Positions 9,954-21,496 of a stretch of 64,000 nt of DNA are shown here, piece by piece. Where the stretch lies: positions 1,045,501 through 1,109,500 of the forward strand of contig WAEK01000017.1 of NCBI GenBank assembly GCA_011634665.1. Direction: 5' to 3'. The translations under genes were made by a program, and so were the position numbers. The stretch comes from Mortierella sp. BCC40632 (Eukaryota > Mortierellomycota > Mortierellomycetes > Mortierellales > Mortierellaceae). The notes under the pieces were generated by a model that saw nothing but the letters and a program-made list of their open reading frames with translations, had not been told where the DNA came from and did no database searches. The number at the start of each line of letters is the position of its first letter. Within the stretch, counting starts at the first letter, position 1.

Positions 9954-12900
9954 AACCTTCAACCATACCTTTATTCATTACCGTAACCCATTGGTCTGAA
10001 GAGCGATGGCCTGCTGTTAACTCCAATCGAGATCTAGTCGCAGGCTACCCGATCCATCCGTGCTCCACTGACCGCGTCCTCTCTACTTTTACCTCCCCAA
10101 CCCTCCCCAACCCCTCCTTCCCTTCTGTTTTCATATGCTTATAGAGTGCAGTAGTGTGGTTAGGATAGACAGCGTTACAAAAGGACTCCAAAGTGAGAGA
10201 CTGTGTAATGCGTGCGTTTTCATGCAGCTGCAGTTAAGCTTGCTCCAAGTTGCATCGGAGAACAGACAAGTCCCCTGCGCACTGACCTGGATGGCATACG
10301 AACAGACCTCTCCTTTGCTTTGGACACTTCCCCCAACCCAACCCCTCTCTCCTTTTTTTTTCTTTTCTTTGTTTGTCGCTTGTTTGGGTGCCGAGCTGTT
10401 TGAGTGCCACAGAAACGGATCCGTTTTTAATTGTTGTTTGTACGCACCTGGAACGACCGAGAACCAAACTGCAAGTCAAAACCTGTAAAATATAATGGAC
10501 CTACCTGAAACAGGCAGGAGGCCTTGAGAAAAATAGATGAAGCACCGCAAGCTGTGTTCGCTCTCACCTCACCCTACTCCTCGCTCATGGCATTGAGGGT
10601 ATAAAACAATGGACCCTACATGGACAAGCGAAAGGGTAAGCAAAAGCGTTGGATCCGTTGCCCAATGCGAACCCTTTCCCTTTCTGTGAAACAGCAATGC
10701 TTCAAGTGTGATAAAGGATCTCTCGGGAAGGAAAAAAAAAAAAAAAAAGGCGGTAGGACCCAAAAGACCTAAGGCCATTGGTTTCCATCAAGTGCAGGAC
10801 CGGCTCCACGCCAAACATCCAAGCAGCTCAAGAATCAGAGTTACTGCACAAGAAGAAAAAGTAAAGGAATCAGGGGCGCTTTCTGTCTCTCTCTCCAAAG
10901 TGATCTTCACACTCCACTCGTCCGAACCCTCGTCTCTCTCTCTCCCTCTCTCCCTCTCTCTATCGGTATTCTTTACGCTATTTTACTTGTTTTCAACCTA
11001 TCCTATTTTCATTGCAAGAGAACTTTTATGCGCGAAGAGCGACAGAGACGGTATCGGCGAACCGGGAGACGGAAGAAAAGGAAAAAGAGTGGTGTAGGGT
11101 CTCAATCGCCATCGTCTTTGATCTCAGTAGAGATCTATCCTCATGCTCCATTGCTTGGACTATCTCCTCTTCAGCTCGTCTACGGACACTTCACCTGGCT
11201 ACTGCCCAGACCCCTTTTATTCTCTTTTGACTGAAAATGATCACCCTGAGAATAATGCGAATTCAAAAGAGGAGAGGAACCAAAGAAGAGGATAGTGGAC
11301 CGTTAGACCAGACCACGTCTTCCCGTCCCCTCCTGTTCAACCGTCTGATCTTGTGGAAACGATGCATGTAGACAAAGAGGGGAGAGGGAGGCCACATACT
11401 CTCGTGCTCCCAGAAGATCATGAATCCCAACCACATCCCATTACTTTCTTTACTCTTTCTCTCCCATCTTCCCTCTCTTTCTTTCTTCCTCTCCCTCCAC
11501 CCCCGTACCCCTGTTTAGATCAGGGTCTGAAAATGGAAGAAAATGAAAGGGGCCCGTATACAGTGGTCTAAAGAGTCTGATCCAGGGATTGTGAGCTCGT
11601 GCAACAAGAGAGGACTCGGGCACCCGTGGGCTTTAGAACCTATTCCAGGTTTTCATCTTAAAATTAAAAAAAGACGCTTATGAATGGATCATGCCATCTG
11701 GTCACAGGGTCGACAGAGATACCTCATGGCTGTTTAGGTCGGCCCTTCTTCCTTTCTTGTTTGGAATGTTTACTCTTCTAGTCTCTCTGGGTCTCTTGTT
11801 TAAAAAAGAGCATAACATTTCTCCCGCCAAATATGATCAGCACAAAGATGTAACCAGATGTGACTGGATACACCATGGTGTATCCATGGTGTACTTCAGA
11901 TTTTTGAGAGCAAAAAAAAAAAAAAAAAAAAAAAAAAGTTACCCCATACATACCAGGCTCAAGGCTTGCGTTGACCATGACTCAATCGCTCATAGGACCA
12001 TGCCGTTAATGCTCAAACGACATTGTCCCAACGTAGATCACGCATGTTGGTTTCCTCTCGGAATAAAAAAAAAAAAAAGCACAACCAGCTAACCAATTGC
12101 ATTGCAAATAGCTATAGACATCTCTTGTACGAATCAAAGTGAAAAAGGGTTTACTTTGTCCAGTTGAGGAGGGCGCAGTAAGGCACAAATTCGCTCCTTG
12201 CTTAGGTGTGGCAAGGAAAAAAAAAGTCCCAAGTGCGCAGGGATGTGGCACACGGACTTGTGCGCCCTTTTTTGAAGGACGTGGGAGATGATTTCGAAAC
12301 AAAGGACACGGACAGAGGATCACAGACATGGGGGGAGCCAACGAAGCACATCAATCCTCTGTAACCATAGCAGGAAGGGGCGCCCACGGACACCACAATT
12401 CGGAACAAGGAGACAACCCAATTGACCCTCTCTCCCTCTCTTTCTTCTCACTTCTCTCCCTCCCTCTCAACATCTCCTATACTATCATCGGATACTGTCT
12501 TTTCCAACATTCTCCTTTTCTCATTGCGCTTGACGACCGATGGACCGATCAAGGTTCTTCCTATTTGCTACCCTTTTTAGTAGCGCGTCCCGTGGTTTTC
12601 TCAGAGTGGAGGCATATTCTACGCGCCGTCAAACCTCCTCTAGGCCTCTCTATACCCTGACCGAACAAATAATACCGATAATAAATAATAAAGATAAAAA
12701 AAGGTTCAGTTCTAATGGACTCTGATTACTGGAACGGATAAAACAACTGCCAAGAGGTAGTGTCTGCGGCTTTAAGCCAAATATAGCAATGTACAAGGGA
12801 TCTTGATTTCCTACCTCGGATCATAGATAGACAAGACTGACTGCCTGCCCTCCCTCTCTCTATACTTTCTCGGCAATAAAAAGAAAAAAAAAATTCATGC

Positions 12901-14146
12901 GACATTTTCTTTAGGGGAGGGAAGTACAGTACTCTACGCTTATAGTCACTCAGTCACTCAAAGGGCCTCAGACCTTGATCTTTCTCTCTCTCTCTCTTTC
13001 TCTCTCCTCCATGCAAAACAGGATTGACAAAGCCCCCAGACCATCCGCATGAGACCAATATCTAAATGTCAACAGCTGCTGTAGCCCATCAAATAACTGG
13101 ACGTTTCCAGACAAGCTCAATAAGCCCTGGCCTGCAAATCTAAGGCAACAGTCGTGCTTTTCCCTCACCTCACCTCACCCCCCCTCCCTCTTTTTTCTAT
13201 CCAAAGGACTTTCCTAAATATTAGATACAGCTGCGTGTTTTTTTTTTTTTTTTTTTTTTCGGAAGGGCCAATTTTCATCGTGGAATTTTAGAGCGCCTTG
13301 CCCCTGCTCTACTATCCATGGTACAAGAAGGGTAGTTTCGTCCTCATGGAATTTCGCTGTCCTAACCCTCAATTGGCAAAGTTGGCAGGGATCTTGTGGT
13401 CCATCTCAGGACTGGAGAGGAGGGAGGGCGAAAAAAAGAAAGAAAGAAGAGAGAGAGAAAAGCCTTGGTGAAGCTACGGATCCCGGTCTCATAGCCCGTA
13501 TCGATGGCTAGTACTTTTGTCACGTCTTCAAGAATGAGACGGTCGTCCGCTAATATTTTTCACTTGTTTGTTTCTTCTGCCAGCCGTAAACTGTAACAAG
13601 GTTGATAGAAAAGAAAAGATCCTGACATGTAACTTGCTCTTGGAGTACTCTAGGAGAAGGCCCCCCTTTTTGGGGGGGGGTATGGTCCGATAACGAAATG
13701 ATAAATTTGAAGACTGTAGGAGTCGCAGCCAGAACCAGAGCGAAAGGTAATGGTGCAGGATCCGAAAAAAGGGGGAGGGAGTGGGGGCATTACACCGCAA
13801 CTCTACAAGAAGTCATGCATTCTGGTCTAGGGAAAGACACGACTGAAAAGATCGCAAAGAGGGGGCAACAGGGATTGTAGAAAATATGGATTCTAGTAGT
13901 CAGTTCGCTGATGCTGTCGTGAGAATTAGGAAGCAATCAAGATAGCAAGATCTTAAAATGAGACATTTTGTAGAGTATCTTTTAGAAACTTGGCAGCATG
14001 CGCAAATGATCTCAAGCAGACTATTGGAGGTCTTTGTAGAGCTACTGCATTTTTTTTTCTTTGGGATGGTTGATTCGAAAAATTGGGATGTCCCAACATA
14101 GATATTTGGGATGTCTGATAAAGGAATTTGGGAAATATAAGAGAAT
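9953..14146. other. Long non-coding stretch
   Basis: About 4.2 kb without a convincing gene on either strand. ORFs are short, cross CT-rich or homopolymer tracts and lack domains. It contains pyrimidine-rich blocks (10925-10970, 12430-12475, 12985-13010) and poly(A)/(T) tracts near 10731, 11912 and 13239. From about 14090 to 14150 the repeated TTTGGGA/TTGGGAT motif leads into the transposase ORF. Confidence 0.55.
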
Positions 14147-15478
14147 TTGGAAGAGCAAGAGCACAACTTTATCACTTTAGAAATGGCCTTCCCAGCACCA
14201 CAGCTCATCCAGTCCCAAGGCACCGGCGTTGAGCATAATGCTGACTCCAACACCTCCAGGAATGACAGTCGTCTGCGGTCATTGATGGATTTACACGACT
14301 TCCAGGCTGCCCAGCACAAAAACACCTCTGCCTCTGACCCTGGTAGTCGGAGGGAGAAGGCGTCCGATCAAGCTCCAAAGATAAAGTGTGGCCCTCGATC
14401 TACGTACACTAAAGCCTCAGAGAAGCAACTTGAGTCGCTGATCGAGGCATTCATGATCAAAGATTTGTCGGTGGACAAGGCAGCAAAGCACGCAAACCTG
14501 CCTAGGAGCACCGCATATCGATTCATTAGATGCTATCTGGACAACCCAGATGTCGAGCTTTCAATGATGCTGAAGAGAAACCCCAGGACGAAGAAGCCCG
14601 AAAGGCAGTTGACACAAGAGCACACAGAGTTCATCCTGTCACTGGTCGCAAACCAGGCGACCCTGACAGTTGAGAGCATTCATAAAACCCTGAATGAGAA
14701 GTTCCAAGCATTGAAAGTGTCAAAATCAACGATTTACACGCATATGAGGAATGAATGTCGCTTATCCTTGAAACGTGTTATCAAGATTCCTCAGATCAGG
14801 AACGATCCGAGTGTCATCAACGAGCGATACAACTGGGTCGAGGCATGGACAGGCCATTACAACGATTTTGTCAATCGCTGTATCTTTATTGACGAGGCAG
14901 GGTTCAACATGCACATCATTCGTCGCGTGGGATGGGCTAGAGAGGGTGAGCGAGCAACACAGCTTGTCCCAAACAGCAAGGGCAAGAATTACACGGTCAT
15001 CGGAGCCATTTGTGTGCAGGGTATCGTTGACATGACTGTTGTTCTACCAAAGTCGGCTTCGACGAGCAAGAAGAGTAGATTGAGGACTGGTTCGGAAAAT
15101 GAACGAAAGGGAACCACAGCCAAGCACTTTCGGGCCTTTGTTTTTAGCCTCATGGACCAATTGGACAAAACCGAGATGAAGGGCTGCACCTTGGTGATGG
15201 ATAATGCGCCCATCCACAATGGTGTTGCAGACATCATTCAGCTGCGTGGATATCGGTACCTCCCTTTGCCACGATACTCACCATTTTTGAATCCTATTGA
15301 GGAATGCTGGTCCAAGGTCAAGTCCTGTTTTGGGAGTCGTGTAATCAACAAGACGGAGACGGTAGAGAGTCGCATCAAAGAATCTTTGAGGTCCATCACC
15401 ACGGAGAATATTCACGGCTGGATCATGCATTCCCTGTCGTTTTTCCCGAAGTGCCTCGCTAGAGAACAACATTTGTAG
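14147..15478 (+). CDS. IS630/Tc1/mariner-type DDE transposase
   Basis: A 443-residue uninterrupted ORF. Residues about 85-130 form a helix-turn-helix (LSVDKAAKHANLPRSTAYRF), followed by a second DNA-binding region (VSKSTIYTHMRNE). The DDE_3 catalytic core follows: first Asp in RCIFIDEAGFNMH (about 250), second in LVMDNAPIHNG (about 352), and the third acidic residue in SPFLNPIEECWSKVK (about 387). The product would cut and paste a TA-flanked TIR element. It looks intact and could be active; the MITEs nearby also use TA targets. ATG 14147 is the first in-frame start; MAFPAPQ at 14183 is an alternative. Confidence 0.9.
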   Translation: MEEQEHNFITLEMAFPAPQLIQSQGTGVEHNADSNTSRNDSRLRSLMDLHDFQAAQHKNTSASDPGSRREKASDQAPKIKCGPRSTYTKASEKQLESLIEAFMIKDLSVDKAAKHANLPRSTAYRFIRCYLDNPDVELSMMLKRNPRTKKPERQLTQEHTEFILSLVANQATLTVESIHKTLNEKFQALKVSKSTIYTHMRNECRLSLKRVIKIPQIRNDPSVINERYNWVEAWTGHYNDFVNRCIFIDEAGFNMHIIRRVGWAREGERATQLVPNSKGKNYTVIGAICVQGIVDMTVVLPKSASTSKKSRLRTGSENERKGTTAKHFRAFVFSLMDQLDKTEMKGCTLVMDNAPIHNGVADIIQLRGYRYLPLPRYSPFLNPIEECWSKVKSCFGSRVINKTETVESRIKESLRSITTENIHGWIMHSLSFFPKCLAREQHL

Positions 15479-15938
15479 AAACTATAATTAGAAGTTGATC
15501 CAGAGCGTTCAAACATATGTTACCAAGCACTGTTTTTGAAATCGTTCCTTGGCGAGTAGTCCCTCACATCTCAAACCGAGGAGTCAATCATTACAGTGGC
15601 TACAGTCCTTGATAGGGTACGGCTCTAACCGCTCCATTGTTAGCTATTCCAAGGGAAGACTGTGGATAGTCGAAGAGCGGGTGAAAAAAGGGATGTGGAA
15701 AGGTGCTTGGGTGGAACCGTACAACGTAACAAAGAAAGGAAAACACAAACCATGTACTCAAATCAATAGCGTGGTCATCAAGGTTTGTGTGTCCACAGTC
15801 GTCTATACAACTCCTCGTCCATCACTCTTCTTCCATCATTCCTCCTCCATTTCATCACTTCTTCCTCCTCCTCCATCCTCATCTATCACTCTCCATCTAT
15901 CGCTCTTCCATCATCTTCCCCTCCCACCACGTACCATC

Positions 15939-18900
15939 ATGTCGGTCACCATCGAAATCGTTCCTGTGACGACAAATATTAATCCAGGAGCCGACCCTCC
16001 ACCATGGCCGGGGTGGTGAAAGCAGCAATCGCCAAATGGGCAGCGACTCCTGCTCCCCAAAGAGTTTTTGGATCGTCTAGAACATGCCTTGGTCGACAGC
16101 GATTTGTTTGATTGTCGCGAGAATACCAATGCCGCCCTGAAAGGTCTGCTGGACCACGGAGTCTTCGTGAACACTGGCAGTCAGAATTCCCTTGGGCGAT
16201 TCTTAGTGGACACCTTCCTGACGCCAGGGCCACCAGCCTACAACTTGCGACTCACAACGGACGACCCTGAGGTAGAACCAATTCTGGTGCCGCCAAAGAC
16301 ACTCCTCTTATTCAAGTTTGTAGCCGAGAATCTCGGGTACACCATTTTCCTATTCTCGAATCGCGCAAAACCACGCGTCTTTCGACCTGCCGTCTCTGGA
16401 GTGTCACCCCAACCCACCAAGGTCTGCGCCCTATTCCACTGCATAGATAGCATCGCTGGAACAAGCGAGTACCTGGTTCTAGAGTTCACCAACCGTGCAA
16501 CAACGAGGCGCATACAACGAGTTTTTAATACACCACAGTTGTCACCGTCCTTGCAGGTACAGCGCAGTATCGCCTCACCCGGGAAGAGCGCGACATATCG
16601 CGACCACGCGAGGAAGGAACCGCTGCGACAAAAGAGAAAGTTGGCAGATGACACTAAAGCGAGCATGATTGAAGCTCTGAAGCAAGGATGGTAAGGCAGA
16701 ATCCACTCTCACCTCTCATACAAAACATACCACTGCCCACTGACTCTCTCATCGACTCTTGAAAATAGCTTACGGCGCCTTCAAGAGGACGCAGCAGCAG
16801 ACATCACAAAGTTCTTCCAGTCAACCAAAGACAAGAATACCCGAGATGCAGCCTAATCACAACGCCAGAGCGCATTCAAGGAAACACAGCTCGCTTTGGC
16901 TGTCCTCCCCAGAAGGACGATGACGTTTGCGGAGGATTACTACCGGAACAACGTCGGTGATATCATTTCGCGATCTTCGGTAAATTTGAAGAATGACATG
17001 AGGGCTGCAGCTGACAGTGATGTGATCACTTTATGGCGAGCCACAGTGGAGAACAACGCCGATGCAATTTGGACAGCCGCATTTGATATGAGGGAATCAG
17101 AGACGGTAAGGGCCACTGGAAAGAAAAATTGCAAAAAACTGGACCACTGGCTCCGTCAGGTACCGCCGGTGACGATGATGACGAGCCCGACACCAAAAAT
17201 TGGAGGTCATGTTCCGTGTCGCTGGGGCAAGTTCTCCGAGACGATTTCGATGTCGATGGCGACAATGAAATGGCAGTAGATGGCTCGGAGAACTGGACGC
17301 AACACGTTGTTGAACTGCTTGACGCGCAGCAACGCTCAACGTCGGACATGGTCGAGCAAATGTATTCGACAGTGCACAAGATGACTTTGATAGTAAGTTA
17401 CACCTTCCACATCTGTCTATCGCTGTTAACATTCGACATGGCCATGGTGTAAGGTGGTGACTGATTTTTACTTAACTCCTTGTAGGTGGCCCGGGGGGAT
17501 CTGTATGGCACAGCAGGCCGCCTCGACCTGTCTGAACTGCTTCCGGAAGGGGTCTCCGTTCCAGAGGAGGGAGAGGTACCTTGATGTGTCTCCTCTCCCC
17601 ATGGGCCTTCAAGACACGATTGAGGAGGGCAAAGGAAACTTTCATAAAGACATTGTGGACCTGTTTTCCCAAAACCACCTGTCCAAAGTTGTCACCCATT
17701 TCACTGATCGTAAGGTTGCCAATATCTCATCATCCTCATCTGGCCCGACAGCAGCTGAGAATGGCCCTCTCATCTCACGCAAGGACAGTACTGACCACCC
17801 GCAGTGGAGCAATCTCTCTATGTCACTGTCCCGTGAATCTGACCATCGCCCACTATTCACGGCAAGAGAGGGTACAACAAAGCTTATGGAAGCTCATCTT
17901 CGCCAGTGCGCTACCATGATCTCGAACATGTGGGAAGGAATCGGATTCAACAAAAGCCTCGACCACCTTTTTAAGGTTCTTATTCAGGTATCATCTTGCA
18001 CCGAACCGAGCGGCCAGCAACAAAGCGAATAAGTCCAAATACGCAGAAGAAGAAAGAAAAAGAAGGCGAAGAAGGAGATGCAGAGGAAGCAGTCAGGCCT
18101 GACAGCCTCCCACTGGCGACATGCTATGAAGAAGGAGTGCGACCATCTGTGTGACAGTCTTCAGAAGAGTCAGGATACGGCCATCAGGCGCTTTATTCTC
18201 AACATCCAACGACTGAACGACATTAAGACTGCACCGAGCGGGGGCGACACATCACTAATCAAGCCTCTACCGCCGATGCCCGAAATGACTACTGACGAAG
18301 ACATGCTTGACAAACAAGAGTTGGAAGAGTTGGACGAGCAAGAACCGAGTGATCTGGATGGTGAATATGAGCTCAAGATGCTTGAGTTTGACATGCAAGT
18401 TGCACAAGACCAGCTCATGGATGTCGAAGCACCTAGTATCCTCGCAAACCCGACCGCTGTTGACACAAAAGTCACGGAGCCAGATCGCAAACGCCTCGCA
18501 TCGCTACAGGCATTAGCTAAAGTCTTATTGGAGTCGCCGTCGACCAGGACTAACTACTCCCTTGAGCATGTCCGTGAATCTGCCTTTGAAGACAAGGATT
18601 TTACCGACAAAGAGCTCTCCGTAGTAACGAGAATCGTTAATTGCCTCCGACCTTACGTCCCTAAGCGATACAAAGGTCCAGTCGAAGGGAATTACCGTCC
18701 ACACACTCAACATGTTGCACTCGACGCGCCTCTGATCTTAATCTCAAATGCAATACTTGGATTATTGGGTCATAAGGATTACGCACGCAAGATTTGCCCG
18801 CACATGGCGACAGGAAGCCTTCATGGCCTTATTCTAGGGCACAACAGCTATTCGAGACACTATGCAACAAGAAGGCAGGCCATTTTGATATTTTAGACGT

Positions 18901-21131
18901 CCAGGGACAGTCTCTCACCAATGTTCAGAATGTCACAAGCCCAGAGTCGAACAAGTCCCAGGTATTCAAATCGTTCTTTGACTGGCACAAGATAGAAAAA
19001 GGCCTGTGTGGACCACGGTTTCAGGGTTTGGCAAACGGTATGCACCGAGATCTTTTTTTATTACTCTGAGCACGTTCTCTTGTTACGAGCAGTCCAATTA
19101 ACTTTTACACTCACACGCTTTCTCTCTCATTGTAGCATGGTGTACATCAACAAAGGCATGATTCAGCTCTCTGGTCCGCAGATCCCTGCCGGTGGCACAC
19201 GGCAACCTGTCGTCAGCACATATGAGCACAAAATCAAAGTTACCAGAGGCACTGTAGACACTGGTCGATGGAAGCGAGCATTCGTACAATGTGGTCTCAC
19301 GAAGGAGGAGGTCGAGGCCAAGATCGACACAACAAAATCGAGTATCAATGATCTGAAAAAGACACTGGATGATCCAAGAAAGATTGTTCGCACCTTGCGG
19401 AGACGTTGCACTGTCGCCGCACGCGCCTTTAGGCAGAGTTCACCGGAAGAGCGCCATCATCAGCTCGGACAACTCAAGGACCAACAGTATCAACTGCGGA
19501 TCGAAGAGCAAAAGCTCATGAAGCTGGAGGACGCTTATGCACAAGCGAAAAAGTATTTGAACTATTGGTCCCGGGTCCTTACCGGGGCCAAGAGTACTGC
19601 TTCTAACTCATCTAAAAGCAAGACTGCGATGAACCCCAACAAACCGACCCTTACCATCTCGACTTGGGACCACAGTCGAGCAGAGGACACACCTCAAGGC
19701 ATTGATATCTCTGACTTGGCGTCATCACACGGGACAAAGTCGCAAGCAGGAAGGACTCGAGTGGTGGCCACATGGGCCGAAGATCCTGGGCTGGTCAAGA
19801 TGTCGGAAAACTTACCAGTAACTCTTCCCGAAATCCAGGTCGCAGTGAACCGCTTCCACGTTTTGGAAAGTAAGTTTATGCAAAGAGAATACACCAATGG
19901 TTGTTTTGCCAATTTCAAGCCCATTCTCATTCTGCTTACTTCTCTTTTTAGGTTTGGAGGATAGCGACATTAATCTTCCACCACCTTTGCCAAGAACTCT
20001 GGAGGAGAAAAAGCAGTTCCGGAAGGAGGCAAAGGCGTTGAAATTGCCCGACACCATCACCATCACTGCCCGACAACTGAACGAGGTGTCAAGGACCCGA
20101 AAAACTCGCCCAAGTCCGACAGGATCTCTTGAAACACAAGAAGAATGAGCTTGTACAACAGGCACTAGACAGCATTTCTTCCATAGATGCATCGTTTGCA
20201 AACGCCTCGACAATAAGCGCTGTGGAGACTGCCCAAGCAGCCAGAGCATCGGTGTCGGCGACATTGCGTGAATTTAACCAGACCCGATCTCTCGTCAAGG
20301 CCAAGAAGACTCAGGTCATTTTCTCCAGAAAGGGCCCAAGCAGCACTCTGCAGTGCTGTACGGCGTCAGGCAGCTGAACGTGCCATCCAATCGCTACCAC
20401 CTCAGGCACATGGTCTGGCCTCGGTCGACAAAGACAGTGGCTATTGCAGCCGCTGTTCCCGGTTTGAGTTTCAGAAAAACTCATCGACAAGGTTCTGCCA
20501 CCCAGGCTACTGCACGAAGACCCGGCCTGACGTGCGATATGTCGGATTTGTTGGTGCGGCGGGATCTGCTGTTGGATCACGCTTGGGAGGCCACGCCCGC
20601 AGAGGGGACACCAAGATCCGCGCGGAGCACAGGCAGCACAGTGTAGTGTGCATCACTGACGAATTTATGACTTCGAAAACTTGCCACCTGTGTTTTCAGA
20701 AAACGAGGCTCGCGCGCCAGCGTAGACTGATCGATGGCAAGTCCAAGATAGTTCGGATCCATGGTGCGGTCGAGTGTATCAACCCTGTATGCTGTGGCTT
20801 TCTGGCCGGGTACACGGTGAGGCCTCGGGACGGCCAAGCGAGCATGAACATTGCTATCGCAGGATTCACTGCTCTGGGGTTAGGTGAGGAGAACGGCGAG
20901 GAGGAAATGATGGGGAAAGAGGAGGTGATTGAGAAAAATATGGAAGTGGATGAGGAGGAAAAGAAGGAGGAAGAAAGTATGGAGGTGGAGGAGGCCAAGA
21001 GTCCCAAGCCAAAGCGGGGCCGAAAGCCTATTCGACCTTTCAGGCCATATCAACATGAACACCAGTCGCTAATTGCTGGATCCAAAACCCGCCCTCAACT
21101 CCCAATGCGGAGCCATGGGGGCTCCCTCTGA
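15939..21131 (+). pseudogene. Degenerate Fanzor (TnpB-like RNA-guided nuclease)
   Basis: A long multi-exon gene with start MSVTIEIVP at 15939. Fanzor identity comes from the C-terminal part. A RuvC-I-like AEDPGLVKM lies near 19775. RuvC-II Glu and the zinc-finger start (ITDEFMTSKTCHLC) lie at 20650-20690. The second half of the finger (ECINPVCCGF) and RuvC-III Asp (RPRDGQASMNIAIAG) lie at 20770-20860, followed by an acidic/basic tail to 21131. Introns are recognisable at 16691-16770, about 17394-17486 and 19871-19951. Damage: in-frame stops at about 16017 and 16854, and frame changes near 17575, 18000-18060 and 18835. The N-terminal about 230 residues match nothing I recognise. The catalytic residues remain, but the gene cannot encode one protein as assembled. 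Confidence 0.8.
21109..21125 (+). ncRNA. Hairpin at Fanzor stop codon (candidate guide-RNA scaffold element)
   Basis: GGAGCC-ATGGG-GGCTCC forms a 6-bp stem with a 5-nt loop ending four bases before the TGA stop. CCCTCTGAGAGGG follows. Fanzor guide RNAs are known to come from sequence at or beyond the 3' end of the ORF, so this is a candidate only. Confidence 0.3.
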
Positions 21132-21186
21132 GAGGGATACACAAAGGTGAGCGGCAAGACTCAAAATGACAAAAAATGTGCCAAAA

Positions 21187-21333
21187 TATTCTCCATTTCA
21201 GATGTTTTTGACCTCAGATTGCGCTGCTTATTTGAAGATTAACACCCCCCTTCGCAGTAACCCCGTGCAACGGACCGTGCATAATCCTCGAAAATAAGAA
21301 TGGAAAAAACAAAAACAGATGAAATGGAGAATA
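21187..21333 (+). mobile_element. 147-bp MITE, copy A (subfamily 1)
   Basis: Begins TATTCTCCATTTCAGATG and ends with ATGAAATGGAGAATA. Inverted termini with TA at each end. Interior variant: GATTGCGCTGC and CAGTAACCCCGTGC. Lies 55 bp after the Fanzor stop codon. Confidence 0.9.
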
Positions 21334-21349
21334 TCTGACAAAAATGTGC

Positions 21350-21496
21350 TATTCTCCATTTCAGATGTTTTTGACCTCATTTAGCGTTGCTTATTTGTAG
21401 AATAACATGCCCCTTCGCAGTAGCCCCGTGCAACGGACTGTGCATAATCCTCGAAAATAAGAATGGAAAAAACAAAAATATCTGAAATGGAGAATA
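21350..21496 (+). mobile_element. 147-bp MITE, copy B (subfamily 2)
   Basis: Same termini as copy A; interior variant TTTAGCGTTGC and CAGTAGCCCCGTGC. Terminal repeats match over about 23 bp with one mismatch. Separated from copy A by 16 bp; TGACAAAAATGTGC occurs before both copies in near-identical form. Confidence 0.9.

Larger units (their letters stand above)
14100..21186 (+). mobile_element. Tc1/mariner-Fanzor composite element (bounds approximate)
   Basis: An intact DDE transposase ORF (14147-15478) lies 460 bp upstream of, and on the same strand as, a degenerate Fanzor gene (15939-21131). Pairing of Fanzor with DDE transposases is known for eukaryotic TIR elements. I found no convincing terminal inverted repeats, so the two may instead be neighbouring insertions. 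Two 147-bp MITEs follow directly on the right. Confidence 0.5.

Noticed and set aside
16068..16694. OTU-type protease domain in the first Fanzor's N-terminus
   Set aside because: A Cys-containing LFDC segment looked suggestive, but there is no DGNC-like box or clear His partner.
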